A stretch of 64,000 nucleotides of DNA from Rhizophagus irregularis. Taxonomy: Eukaryota; Glomeromycota; Glomeromycetes; Glomerales; Glomeraceae. Positions within the stretch are counted from its first letter, which is position 1. The number at the start of each line of letters is the position of its first letter. Position numbers and translations under genes: made by a program. The stretch is from the NCBI RefSeq assembly GCF_026210795.1, contig NC_089451.1:3580001-3644000 (forward strand), read 5' to 3'. This document shows positions 48,311 through 59,794 of the stretch, in pieces. Below the pieces are notes generated by a model, which saw nothing but the letters and a program-made list of their open reading frames with translations, was not told the DNA's origin and made no database searches.

Positions 48311-49140
48311 AATAACCAATTGGTAAATTTTCTAGTAGTAATCATATAACCAATAATAAAATTTATTACAGCACATAATAATATTTATTAAAATTATAAA
48401 CTCTACAAACAATAAAATACATAGTGTCTTTATTTATTTATATTAATAAGTAGTGTAAATAAACATAAATAATTAATATTTAAAATAAAAACCATTCATA
48501 ATCTTTTTTAAAAACAGATGTTAGTAGTATATAACTGATAAAGTTAGTAATATTTAATAAATAGTAAAGAGTAAATATAAAAAGTTAGTAACCGTAGTAA
48601 AGTACAAATAAATAATAAATACAGTTAGTATTATGAAGAGTTTGATAAAATATATAAAAAAAAAGAAAAATACATGATGATGTTAGTAAAAATAAAGAAA
48701 TATAACATTACATTAGTAATATTAAAAAGTAATAAAGTTAATATTATAAAATAAAATATAGTCAGTACAATAAATTTAATGACAAAAATACAATAATTAA
48801 TATACCTGTAAAATGTAAAGAGAATAAGAAAAAAACAAACAGAAAAGAAAGAGCGTGTATATTTTTTGAAAAATAAACAAACTCGAGTTTGGTAATTTAT
48901 ATGCATGTTAAGATCAGGTCACGTGCATGAAGATCAGACTGAATTTTAATTGGTTAATAATAGATAAATATCGCATCTCCAGAAAAAATTTCAATTTTTA
49001 CCGTCTCTCACTTTTAAATTTGTATTAAAATTTACCTTAGACTTTCGGAGACCTAAATTTTTTTAAAATTGTTTAATTTATTTAATGTAAATTTATATTG
49101 TTTTTAAATTAATGTTACAAATTCTAAAAAATTCTCTATT
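48311..49140. other. AT-rich unique part of element 4
   Basis: No gene or repeat seen beyond simple AT and AGTA-rich tracts. A 91-residue frame on the minus strand here is Phe/Ile/Tyr-rich and I regard it as a composition artefact. Confidence 0.45.
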
Positions 49141-52100
49141 AAAAATATCTCATACAAATTCTTAGAAAATTTCAAAAAAAAATTCTCTATTTCCTATACG
49201 AATCTTAGAAAATCTCAAAAAAAAAAAAAATTTCCATCAAAAACACCCTAAAAAATTTTACAAAAAAGAAATCTCTATCAATCAAAGATATCCCATACGA
49301 ACCCTTCCTATACGAACTCTTAGAAAATCTCTTAAAAAATTTTCTATCAAGGAATCTCATACGAATTCTTCCTATACAAACTCTTAAAAAATCTTTATCA
49401 AAATATTCCATACGAACTCTTCCCATACAAACACGTAGAAATCTCAAAAAAAAAAAACTCTATTTATTAAAAATATCCTATACGAATCTTAGAAAATTTC
49501 TCAAAAAAAATTTTCTATCAGATATTCCATACGAACCCTTCCCATACGAACTCTTAGAAAATCTCTTAAAAAATTTTCTATCAAAGAATCTCATACGAAT
49601 TCTTCCTATACAACTCTTAGAAAATCTTTATCAAAATATTCCATATGAACTCTTCTCATACAAACACGCAGAAATCTCAAAAAAAAAAAATCTCTATTTA
49701 TCAAAAATATCCTATACGAATCTTAGGAAATTTCTCAAAAAAAATTTTCTATCAAATATCCCATACAAACCCTTCCCATATGAACTCTTAGAAAATCTCT
49801 TAAAAAAATTTTCTATCAAAGAATCTCATACGAACTCTTCCTATACAAACTCTTAGAAAATCTTTATCAAAATATTCCATACGAACTCTTCCCATACGAA
49901 CACGTAGAAATCTAAAAAAAAAAATCTCTATTTATCAAAAATATCCTATACAAATCTTGGGAAATTTCTCAAAAAATTTTCTATTAGATATCCCATATGA
50001 ACCCTTCCCATATGAACTCTTAGAAAATCTCTTAAAAAAATTTTCTATCAGATATTCCATACAAATTCTTAGAAATCTCTTAAAAAATTTTCTATCAAAG
50101 AATCTCATACAAATTCTTCCTATACAACTCTTAGAAAATCTTTATCAAAATATTCCATATGAACTCTTCCCATACAAACACGTAGAAATCTCAAAAAAAA
50201 AAAAATCTCTATTTATCAAAAATATCCTATACGAATCTTAGGAAATTTCTCAAAAAAAATTTTCTATTAGATATCCCATACGAACCCTTCCCATATGAAC
50301 TCTTAGAAAATTTCTTAAAAAAATTTTTTATCAAAGAATCTCATACGAATTCTTCCTATACAAACTCTTAGAAAATCTTTATCAAAATATTCCATACGAA
50401 CTCTTCCCATACGAACACGTAGAAATCTAAAAAAAAAAATCTCTATTTATCAAAAATATCCTATACGAATCTTGGAAAATTTCTCTATTAGATATCCCAT
50501 ATGAATCCTTCCCATATGAACTCTTAGAAAATCTCTTAAAAAAATTTTCTATCAGATATCCCATACGAATTCTTAGAAATCTCTTAAAAAATTTTCTATC
50601 AAAGAATCTCATACGAATTCTTCCTATACAACTCTTAGAAAATCTTTATCAAAATATTCCATACGAACTCTTCCCATACGAACACGTAGAAATCTAAAAA
50701 AAAAAAATCTCTATTTATCAAAAATATCTTATACGAATCTTAAGAAATTTCTCTATTAGATATCCCATATGAACCCTTCCCATATGAACTCTTAGAAAAT
50801 CTCTTAAAAAAATTTTCTATCAGATATTCCATACGAATTCTTAGAAATCTCTTAAAAAATTTTCTATCAAAGAATCTCATACGAATTCTTCCTATACAAC
50901 TCTTAGAAAATCTTTATCAAAATATTCCATATGAATTCTTCCCATACAAACACGTAAAAATCTCTAAAAAAAAAAAATCTCTATTTATCAAAAATATCCT
51001 ATACGAATCTTAGGAAATTTCTCAAAAAAAATTTTCTATCAGATATCCCATACGAACCCTTCCCATATGAACTCTTAGAAAATCTCTTAAAAAAATTTTC
51101 TATCAGATATTCCATACGAACCCTTCCCATACGAACTCTTAGAAATCTCTTAAAAAATTTTCTATCAAAGAATCTCATATGAATTCTTCCTATACAAACT
51201 CTTAGAAAATCTTTATAAAATATTCCATACGAACTCTTTCCATACAAACACGTGAAAATCTCAAAAAAAAAAATCTCTATTTATCAACATATCCTATACG
51301 AATCTTGGAAATTTCTCAAAAAAATTTCTATCAGATATCCCATACGAACCCTTCCCATAGAAAATATCTTAAAAAAATTTTCTGTCAGATATCCCATATG
51401 AACCCTTCCCATATGAACTCTTAGAAAAACTCTTAAAAATATTTTCTATCAGATATTCCATACGAACCCTTCCCATACGACCTCTTAGAAAATCTCTTAA
51501 AAAAATTTTCTATCAAAGAATCTCATACGAATTCTTCCCATATGAATCTACGAATCTAGCGTATAGTTAAAATAAATTGGTCAAATAAGAAAGTGAAAAA
51601 GAGAGAAATATATTACCATATTTGAAATTAACAGAGAAAAAATTTTTTTAATTTTTTTTTATTAATCCTTTTTTATACTGTATGCTGCATTAGTATCACA
51701 AAAAATTTTCCGATTTTTGATGATCTTTACATAGTTCTTAGAAAATCTCAAAAAAATTTTCTATCAGATATCCCATACGAACCCTTCCCATACGAACTCT
51801 TAGAAAATCTCTTAAAAAATTTTCTATCAAAGAATCTCATACGAATTCTTTCTATACAAACTCTTAGAAAATCTTTATCAAAATATTCCATACGAACTCT
51901 TTCCATACAAACACGTGAAAATCTCAAAAAAAAAAAATCTCTATTTATCAAAATATCCTATACAAATCTTAGGAAATTTCTCAAAAAAATTTTCTATCAG
52001 ATATCCCATACGAACCCTTCCCATATGAACTCTTAGAAAATCTCTTAAAAAAATTTTCTATCAGATATCCTATACGAACCCTTCATATATGAACTCTTAG

Positions 52101-53684
52101 AAAAACTCTTAAAAATATTTTCTATTAGATATCCCATACGAACCCTTCCTATACGACCTCTTAGAAAATCTCTTAAAAAAATTTTCTATCAAAGAATCTC
52201 ATACGAATTCTTCCCATATGAATCTACGAATCTAATGTATAGTTAAAATAAATTGGTCAAATAAGAAAGTGAAAAAGAAAGAAATATATTACCATATTTG
52301 AAATTAACAGAGAAAAAAATTTTTTTAATTTTTTTTTATCAATCCTTTTTTATACTGTATGCTGCATTAGTATCACGAAAAATTTTCCAATTTTTGATGA
52401 TCTTTACATAGTTCTTAGAAAATCTCAAAAAAATTTTCTATCAGATATTCCATATGAACCCTTCCTATACGAACTCTTAGAAAATCTCTTAAAAAATTTT
52501 CTATCAAAGAATCTCATACGAATTCTTTTTATATAAACTCTTAGAAAATCTTTATCAAAATATTCCATACGAACTCTTTCCATACAAACACGTGGAAATC
52601 TCAAAAAAAAAAAAAATCTCTATTTATCAAAATATCCTATAGGAAATTTCTCAAAAAAATTTTCTATCAGATATCCCATACAAACCCTTCCCATATGAAC
52701 TCTTAGAAAATCTCTTAAAAAAATTTTCTATCAGATATCCCATACGAACCCTTCCCATATGAACTCTTAGAAAAACTCTTAAAATATTTTCTATCAGATA
52801 TCCCATACGAACCCTTCCCATACGACCTCTTAGAAAATCTCTTAAAAAAATTTTCTATCAAAGAATCTCATACGAATTCTTCCCATATGAATCTACGAAT
52901 CTAATGTATAGTTAAAATAAATTGGCCAAATAAGAAAGTGAAAAAGAGAGAAATATATTACCATATTTGAAATTAACAGAAAAAAAAAATTTTTTAATTT
53001 TTTTTTTATCAATCCTTTTTTATACTGTATGCTGCATTAGTATCACGAAAAATTTTCTGATTTTTGATGATCTTTACATAGTTCTTAGAAAATCTCAAAA
53101 AAATTTTCTATCAGATATCCCACATGAACCCTTCCTATACGAACTCTTAGAAAATCTCTTAAAAAATTTTCTATCAAAGAATCTCATACGAATTCTTTTT
53201 ATATAAACTCTTAGAAAATCTTTATCAAAATATTCCATACGAACTCTTTCCATACAAACACGTGGAAATCTCAAAAAAAAAAAAAATCTCTATTTATCAA
53301 AATATCCTATAGGAAATTTCTCAAAAAAATTTTCTATCAGATATCCCATATGAACCCTTCCCATATGAACTCTTAGAAAATCTCTTAAAAAAATTTTCTA
53401 TCAGATATCCCATACGAACCCTTCCCATATGAACTCTTAGAAAAACTCTTAAAATATTTTCTATCAGATATCCCATATGAATCCTTCCCATACAACCTCT
53501 TAGAAAATCTCTTAAAAAAATTTTCTCTCAGATATTCCATACGAACCCTTCCCATACGAACTCTTAGAAAATCTCTTAAAAAATTTTCTATCAAAGAATC
53601 TCATACAAATTCTTCCTATACAAACTCTTAGAAAATCTTTCAAAATATTCCATACGAACTCTTCCCATACAAACGCGTAGAAAT

Positions 53685-53720
<36 letters not shown>

Positions 53721-53815
53721 CTATTTATCAAAAATATCCTATACAAATCTTAGGAAATTTCTGAAAAAAAATTTTCTATCAAATATTCCATATGAACCCT
53801 TCCCATAGCAATACT
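49141..53815. repeat. Hierarchical satellite array inside element 4
   Basis: The basic word is a 20-70-base module built from CCATACGAACCCTTCCCAT, GAACTCTTAGAAAATCTC and TTAAAAAATTTTCTATCA. The modules are ordered into larger units that start with TCTCTATTTATCAAAAATAT near 49693, 49925, 50206, 50442, 50709 and 50980, spaced about 235-280 bases. From about 51270 the spacing changes to about 670 bases (about 51937, 52617, 53287). Each of these units includes a non-repetitive insert of about 180 bases starting GTATAGTTAAAATAAATTGG. So at least two levels of tandem duplication are visible. Open frames across the array encode basic repeats such as SYGKGSYGISDRKFF on the minus strand, but they end at unit borders and differ between units. 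Confidence 0.9.
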
Positions 53816-54289
53816 ACAAAAAAGAAAAAAATATATTTAAAAAAAAAAGAAAAACCTTCTCCCTCGCTCAGCCCTCCCCTACCTCAATTTTCAAAGTCTG
53901 GCAATTTTTTTCGTCCATAAAAAAGAATTTTTTTTTTCAAATCGGATAATGATCTAGATTACGGATCACATCTCACTCAATTCAGAGTGACACAAATTGC
54001 AGAAAAAGAAGTTGATCAGCAATATTGTTAACCGATTGCTATCCGATTGCTGACTATTTGACTTATCAATTTACCGACTACGAACAGGTTTTCGGACGAA
54101 TAATATGATCCGGAAATAATTTTTTTTCTCAATATTTACAATTAAAAAATTTGTAAATCAGAATGCATTTATCTTTATTAAATGAATGTTTTTTTAAGCC
54201 AATCAGTTACTAATTGGCTATTCATTTGGTAGCCGATTTTCATATTAAAGAATAAATAAAAATCCTGAATTCTTGAAAACTATCAGATA

Positions 54290-54845
54290 TTGCAAACCAA
54301 TCAGTAACCAATCAGTTACCAATCGGTTATGTCAGATTGGTGACCGATTGGTGACTGATTGTCAATAGTAAATTTAATATATTTATCAAAACAAACTCAA
54401 AAGCTCAGATTAAGCATAACTTGACTTGCTTTATAAAGCTATAATACTAATTTTTTGACTTTAATATAAAAATCAGATATTGTAAACCAATCAGTAACCA
54501 ATCAGTCACCAATCGGTTATGTCAGATTGGTGACCGATTGGTGACTGATTGTCAATAATAAACTTAATATATTTATCAAAATAAACTCAAAAGTTCAGAT
54601 TAAGTATAATTTAACTTGCTTTATAAGACTATAATGCTAATTTTTTAACTTTAATATGTAAATCAAATATTGTAAACAAATCAGCAATCAATCAGTCACC
54701 AATCGGTCATATGACCAATTGGTGACTGATTGACAATCTATGCCTGGTTGGTGACCGATAGGTAACAGATTGAAAGAATCGGTCACTAATAGGTAACCAA
54801 TCAGTCACCAATCAGTCATATGACTGATTGGTGACTGATTTTTCA
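54290..54845. repeat. Right subterminal repeats of element 4
   Basis: Three related blocks, about 185-190 bases apart (near 54300, 54485 and 54675), each carry CAATCAGTCACCAATCGG followed by the inverted GATTGGTGACCGATTGGTGA, so each can form a hairpin. The words match those of the left subterminal repeats. Confidence 0.85.
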
Positions 54846-55271
54846 TATTTCGACCTGTGTAATGCTAAAAATTATGAAAAAATATGTCTTATCTATGTAT
54901 ATAAAATATTAAGTTTTTTCTTTTACTTACCACTTAAAAATAACTGCTATATTTGCTTATAAACTTTTTTGTCATATTTAATAAAAGTGAATAGAAAAAT
55001 GATGGAAAAGTGATGGGAGTGATGGGGAAAAAAAAGTGGTTATTACCATTATTTTTGAATATTGATTAAAAAAATTTTTTTTTATTTTTTAATAAATCTG
55101 AGTTACGTAAATATGTAACACATATTTAATTTAGATTTGTGTAATGTTAATCTTACTAAAATATTAAATTTTTATAAAAATCTTAATTTAGACTAATTCC
55201 AAAAATCGGCACATATGTAAAAAATTAATTAGTATATTTACAAATTGAGATCAAAAAGCTTCCTTCATCTT

Positions 55272-55446
55272 ACCATTATTTTTTTTAACAGTAGTGCAGT
55301 TTTACTTGTATTATTCACGTTGTTATCTTTAACATCTGCAGTATAATTTATTTCACTATCCTCCTGATCTTGTCTTGATTTATCAGGTTCATCAATAATA
55401 ATAATAGGATCATGTTGAATTGGATTTTTTTTCTGTTGCTTAGCTT
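55272..55446 (-). CDS. Possible terminal exon of an unknown minus-strand gene
   Basis: From an AG acceptor at about 55446 the frame reads a hydrophilic sequence starting AKQQKKNPIQHDPIIIIDEP, rich in Asp, Asn, Lys and Gln, to a TGA near 55272. The composition is unlike the surrounding AT-rich noncoding DNA and like the acidic C-terminal tails of many fungal proteins. No upstream exon could be tied to it with confidence; the 412-bp element at 55712 and decay lie upstream. It may be a pseudogene fragment. Confidence 0.3.
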
Positions 55447-55711
55447 TTTATTAAAAAAATGATTAGTATATTTAATTAAATTAATTCACATTCTTGTTAA
55501 CTTCTTAATATTTTATATTTTAAGTAAACTAATAAATATTACCTTTGCTATAAGTGAGAGTGATCCGAATCTGGTCAATCCGGTCATCCTGTGGATCAAT
55601 CCGTCTAATAGGCAGATTCAGATTGATCAGATGAATCCGTCAAATAGACCGGATGGATGACCGGATATCTGATCAATCCTATACGGGATCGACAAAAAAT
55701 TTCCTTGTTAG

Positions 55712-56123
55712 AAGGTCATCTAAAGCAGGGGCAAATCACGTGAATTCGAAAAAAATTGTTTTCATAAAATAAAACTTTTTACCATATATTCAACCATTCT
55801 AAACATATATCCTAAATGCATTTTTGCCTGCTCTGCAAGTTTACTTAGAGCGCAGAGTAGGGTTTTGAATGCTGTTTTTGATTTATTTGACTTTTTCAAT
55901 TTTGTTATCCATTTTTGGATATGATCGGCAAAGTTTCGTTCATTCATATGTAAAGTCAAAAACAATATTCATAATCCACTTTTTTTCCTTAAGTAAACTT
56001 GCAAAGCAGATAAAAATACGCTTATATTATGATTTTAAAGTTTCTATTAATCTTTCTTTATAAAAAATTAATCTAATTAAAATTACACCGAATCACGTGA
56101 TTTGCCCCCGCTTTAGACGACCT
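55712..56123. mobile_element. Mutator-like foldback MITE, 412 bp
   Basis: The ends are inverted copies: AGGTCATCTAAAGCAGGGG at the left and, inverted, AGGTCGTCTAAAGCGGGGG at the right, continuing through GCAAATCACGTGA. CCTTGTTAG is duplicated exactly (55703-55711 and 56124-56132), a 9-bp target duplication. Deeper complementary tracts (CTGCTCTGCAAGTTTACTTA against its complement near 55992-56011) make most of the element a long imperfect hairpin. No coding capacity. Confidence 0.9.
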
Positions 56124-56132
56124 CCTTGTTAG

Positions 56133-56926
56133 GAAATTTTATGTTACATGATTGAAAACTAAATTTAGAAAAACTGGTTTTTTGTGTAACGGGTATCACC
56201 AAAAATGGAAATGATTGACATACTCGTGCATCACGTGACAACAATTAAATACCTAATCATAAATTCCGGCTGAAATTAAACTTTGCTAACAATGCTAAAT
56301 TTTCATAATGCATTGTGCGATCCTTGTACAAGGCTTGTACAAGGTATTTTAAATCTGAAAATATATAGTACAATATTTTTAACAATACATTTTTAATATT
56401 AATTTATTCACAATCACTTGTAAAATATATAATTTTGATACATTTTTCAACGAATCTTATAATTTTTTACAATGTTTTCACAAGATTTTACTTATGTATA
56501 TATTGTACAAAATATTGTATAATGAATTTTACAATTAATTATTTATAACATAATCTCTCTAGTGTAGAATCTCTACTATTCCAAATGTTTCCCAGAACCA
56601 TCAATCAAACTTTTTCCTATTCTTTTATAAAAAAAATGTTCAGATTTTGACTTAAAACGAACTTGCATAAATGATTAATGATTACGAAAAAAAATTATTC
56701 AGATCTTACTCAAAACGAAAACTGATAGGATGAGCGAAGAGCGGCCTATTTATATAAAATTATATATCACGTGTATGTGATATAATCCGCAGTTCGATGA
56801 CTTTAACTTTTTTTAAACTTTTTACTTCTTTTACAACTTTTTTTTTTCTTTTACACTTTTTTTTTCTTTTCACTTTTTTTTTCTTTTACACTTTTTTTTT
56901 TAAAAAAAAACATTTTTTACTTTTTT
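56133..56926. other. AT-rich spacer ending in a polypyrimidine tract
   Basis: A small palindrome CCTTGTACAAGGCTTGTACAAGG lies at about 56322-56344, written here only as a position guide (CTTGTACAAG twice). AT-rich sequence with TTTTACAA-type words follows. From about 56808 the plus strand is a run of T/C tracts. No gene seen. Confidence 0.4.
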
Positions 56927-57109
56927 TTATTCTTCCCTTTTCCTTCGTTCGCAGAGATTGTAGGCCATGATGATGCTAGGATACAAAGAAGCAAAATCAA
57001 ACGCAATGATGGGGCATTTGTCTTCTATTCCTTTTTCAGGAGGAAGACATATGCTCTGGGAAATTTCACCTTTTTTTGCGTATACTCCTTGGGAGACATG
57101 CCCTTTCAC
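56927..57109 (-). pseudogene. Fragment of a B-family DNA polymerase
   Basis: On the minus strand about 55 residues are recognisable: a Lys/Gly-rich stretch, a Pro-Pro-Glu-Lys-Gly-Ile-Glu tract, and then FDFASLYPSIIMAYNLC. The last is palm motif A of family B polymerases, including the metal-binding Asp and the steric-gate Tyr. Sequence on both sides is low-complexity, so the exonuclease, remaining palm and thumb parts are absent. It could derive from an expanded host family, from a self-replicating element or from an old viral insertion; the fragment is too short to tell. It is non-functional. Confidence 0.7.
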
Positions 57110-57339
57110 TTCCCTTCATACCTTCCTTCGTCTCTCTCTCATTCTTTCCTTTTTCTTTCCTTCCCTTTTCCTTTACTTTTACATTTCCCTTCTCTTTTCT
57201 TTCTCTTTTCCCGCTTCTCCCACACTTTTTGTTGAAGAAATCTTAAGCATTTCTTTCCTTAGATGCAAATTTCCATTATGTTTATCTTTTTTTTTTAATT
57301 GTTTCATTTTAACAAATGATTTCTAATAGTTGTTTTCTT

Positions 57340-59760
57340 ACTTTTTTAGACTTCGAGTATTTAGATACATGGGAATATGGTGGGAAAAATTTTTTTTCTT
57401 AAATGTTAATTATCTATTTTAACAATTTTTTCTTTTTTTTAAATGCTTCTTACGGTCTTCTTGGACATGGCATTTTGGCAAGTTTATCATTTTTTTTATT
57501 TAATTATTTTATTGTACGAACTATTTCTAATAGTTTATTTTCTTAACTTTTTTTATACGACTTAGTTCTTTGACTATTTTGGCATGTGAGAAATTTTTTT
57601 TTCTTAATTATCTATTTTAACGAAACATTTTTAACGTTTCAGTTTTTTTTTCTTGGGTGGTTCTTTCGGTCTCTTTGGAAATGAAATTTCGGTAAGCTAT
57701 TTAAATTTTTTCTTTAATTGTTTTTGTTTTAACAAACATTTCCTAACAGTTCATTTACTTTCTTCATCTAGGCGTTTCTCTAAGGTCTCTCTGAGAAATG
57801 GGATTTTGGCATGGTAATTCTTAGTTTTTCTTCTTTGATTATTTTATTTTAATGACTTTATTAACAGTTCGTTTTCCTCATTTTTCTCTTCTTTTAGGGT
57901 TTGCCGATTCTTCCTGGAAATGGAAGTGAGTGTCATTTCTTCTGGTCTTCCTTATATTTTTTTTGTCTTCGTTATTAACTTTCTTCTTTCTTTTTTATAG
58001 ATGTAGGCTTCGATTTCTTTTTTCTTTTGGGTTTCAGCTGCTCTTTTGTGTTTCTTTTTTAGGTTTTGTTAATTTCTGAGTGGGTGTTCTATTTTATTCT
58101 TTTATCTTAATTACTAACAGCTGTTCTTTTTCTTTGTAGGTTTTGGGACTTCTTTTTTTGAGGTTTTGGCGAAAGGAAGATTTTTGTTTTTTATTGTATA
58201 TTTATTTTTTATGACGTCTTTGATACTAATCTTTCTTTTTCTAGATTTTGACTTCATTTCGCCCTTTGAACACATGGGATTCGGTGAGAAATCAGAAGTG
58301 TCTATGCTGCTATATATTTCAATGAAATGTATAGTCGTATACTAATGTTTTAATTTTTTCTTTTTTTAGACGATTGGTCTTTAGACGCATAACAATTTGG
58401 TAGGGTAGAGATTTTTTTGAATTATTCTTTGACGAAACATTTATTTAATGAAACGTTTCCTAACACTTCAATTTTTATTCTTTTAGGCAGTTCTTTGGCT
58501 CTTTGGACACGAGACTTTAGTGGGAGTAATTTTTTTTTAATTTCTTTATTCCGTCTTTTAAAAATAGTTACTTATTTCTTTTTTTTAGGCAGCTTTTTGG
58601 TCTCCTGGATGTGACATTTCGTAAGTTTTCAATTTTTCCTTTAATATTAATGAACAAATATTAATACAGTGACACCTCTATAAGTGCACCCTCTATAAGT
58701 GCATGCACTATATAAATTCTATTTAAGTACACGGTGGGCCTGGTCCCAACTTATAAGAGCTCTTGATATTTTACTCTCTATAAATGCACACCCTCTCTAA
58801 GTGCATATTCTACTATTTTTTTACTATGGTCCCAAGGAGGGTGCACTTAGAGAGGTGTCACTATAGTTCTTTTTTTTATAGATATTTCTTCAAATCTCTT
58901 TGGATGCGTAAGTAAGGTTTCATTATGGACTTATAGTAAGTTTTTTTTTCATCTTAGTTTATTTATTATAATGAAAACGTATATTGGTATTTTAAATTCT
59001 ATCTTTTTTTAGATGGGTCTGGATGCATGGGAAAGGAAATTGGGACTATTTTTTTTGAATTTAATTCTTTTTAATAGCAAGATTTTGATGAAATGATTTT
59101 TTTTTTGGCAAAACGTTTTATTAACGGTTCACTTTTTTACTTTTTTTTTAAAATACCAATGAGCGAGGTACCGTTTCTTGATTTAGAAATATTGAAGATT
59201 GTATGAGAGTTAATTTAAGCCAAGTTAACCTGTTGATTGGACTAAAGACGAGTACCCTCCATATGGTATCTTGTACTATTATTCAAGATCAAGACTAAAT
59301 TCAACAATCTATCTTTTGATATTTCAAGTATGATCTGGACTATGGTTGGACACTGGACGCATGGGATATTGGTGAGAAATCAGTTAATTCATTTCTCTTA
59401 GCGAAATATTCCTAATTGTTTATGTTTCCTTTTTTTATAGATAGCTTTTCTTCAGATTTCTTTAGACATGGTAGAATTGGTAGGTAGGTTTTTCTTTGAG
59501 GATAGAAGGAAAAGGTAAGGCTTAAATTATCTATGAAGGTTGAGTTTCAAGTAACAAGCAATCTATCCTAACAGACGGTACTTACATCTAGATGGATATA
59601 AACACGTAAAATTTAGTTTTGTTATTTAAGGAAGACCTTTATTGGATTATTTCTTTTTTTAAGCAGCCAGCTCTTCAGATCTCTTTGTTTGGATTTTGGT
59701 AAGTATTTTTTATCTTAGTTTATACTAATGAACAGTTACTAATGCTTCATATTTTTCTAG
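57340..59760 (+). repeat. Degenerate tandem array of splice-site-like cassettes
   Basis: About a dozen units, roughly 90-130 bases apart, share one layout on the plus strand: TTTTAACGAAACATTTCCTAAC-type sequence, a T-rich tract, TTTTTTAG, a 26-39-base segment of the type TCTTTGGTCTCTTTGGACA followed by TGGGATTT(C/T)G, then GTAAGT or GTGAG. Clear examples start near 57350, 58246, 58370, 58487, 58590, 58882, 59442 and 59665. The segments look like microexons between intron-like spacers, but their lengths differ and they do not keep one frame. Nothing here codes convincingly. A 197-bp MITE at 58667-58863 and non-repeat DNA near 59150-59330 interrupt it. Confidence 0.65.
58667..58863. mobile_element. 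Tc1/mariner-like MITE, 197 bp
   Basis: The left end CAGTGACACCTCTATAAGTG and the inverted right end TAGTGACACCTCTCTAAGTG match at 18 of 20 positions, and TA flanks both sides (58665-58666 and 58864-58865). The interior repeats CTCTATAAGTGCA words. No coding capacity. Confidence 0.88.
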
Positions 59761-59794
59761 AGAAGTTTTTTTTTGTTTTTCCTTAATAAGAATG

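Larger units (their letters stand above)
47866..54859. mobile_element. Non-autonomous CACTA-like transposon carrying a satellite array, element 4, 7.0 kb
   Basis: The left end is CACAGGTCGAAAAGTG and the inverted right end CACAGGTCGAAATATG. Counting inward through ATCAGTCACCAATC, 30 of 34 bases match. TAA is duplicated exactly on both sides (47863-47865 and 54860-54862). The tips match element 2 (CACAGGT(T/C)GAAA), and both elements carry CGATTGGTAAC words near their ends, so element 2 relatives probably supply transposase. No transposase is encoded. From tip to centre the element holds subterminal 12-bp repeats, AT-rich spacer and about 4.6 kb of satellite. Confidence 0.88.

Noticed and set aside
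49205-53594. Several basic repeat frames within the satellite (units like SYGKGSYGISDRKFF)
   Set aside because: They start and stop at array unit borders, differ between units and lack any start context; frames arise from the repeat, not from selection.
55272-55446. Joining this exon to the gene remnant at 45614-46718 across element 4
   Set aside because: Both are minus-strand and flank element 4, but each has its own stop and acidic tail, and the TAA junction does not connect coding sequence, so a single split gene is not supported.
57000-57326. 119-residue plus-strand frame rich in Phe, Leu and Ser
   Set aside because: Composition follows the T/C-rich tract; it overlaps the antisense of the polymerase fragment and has no domain.
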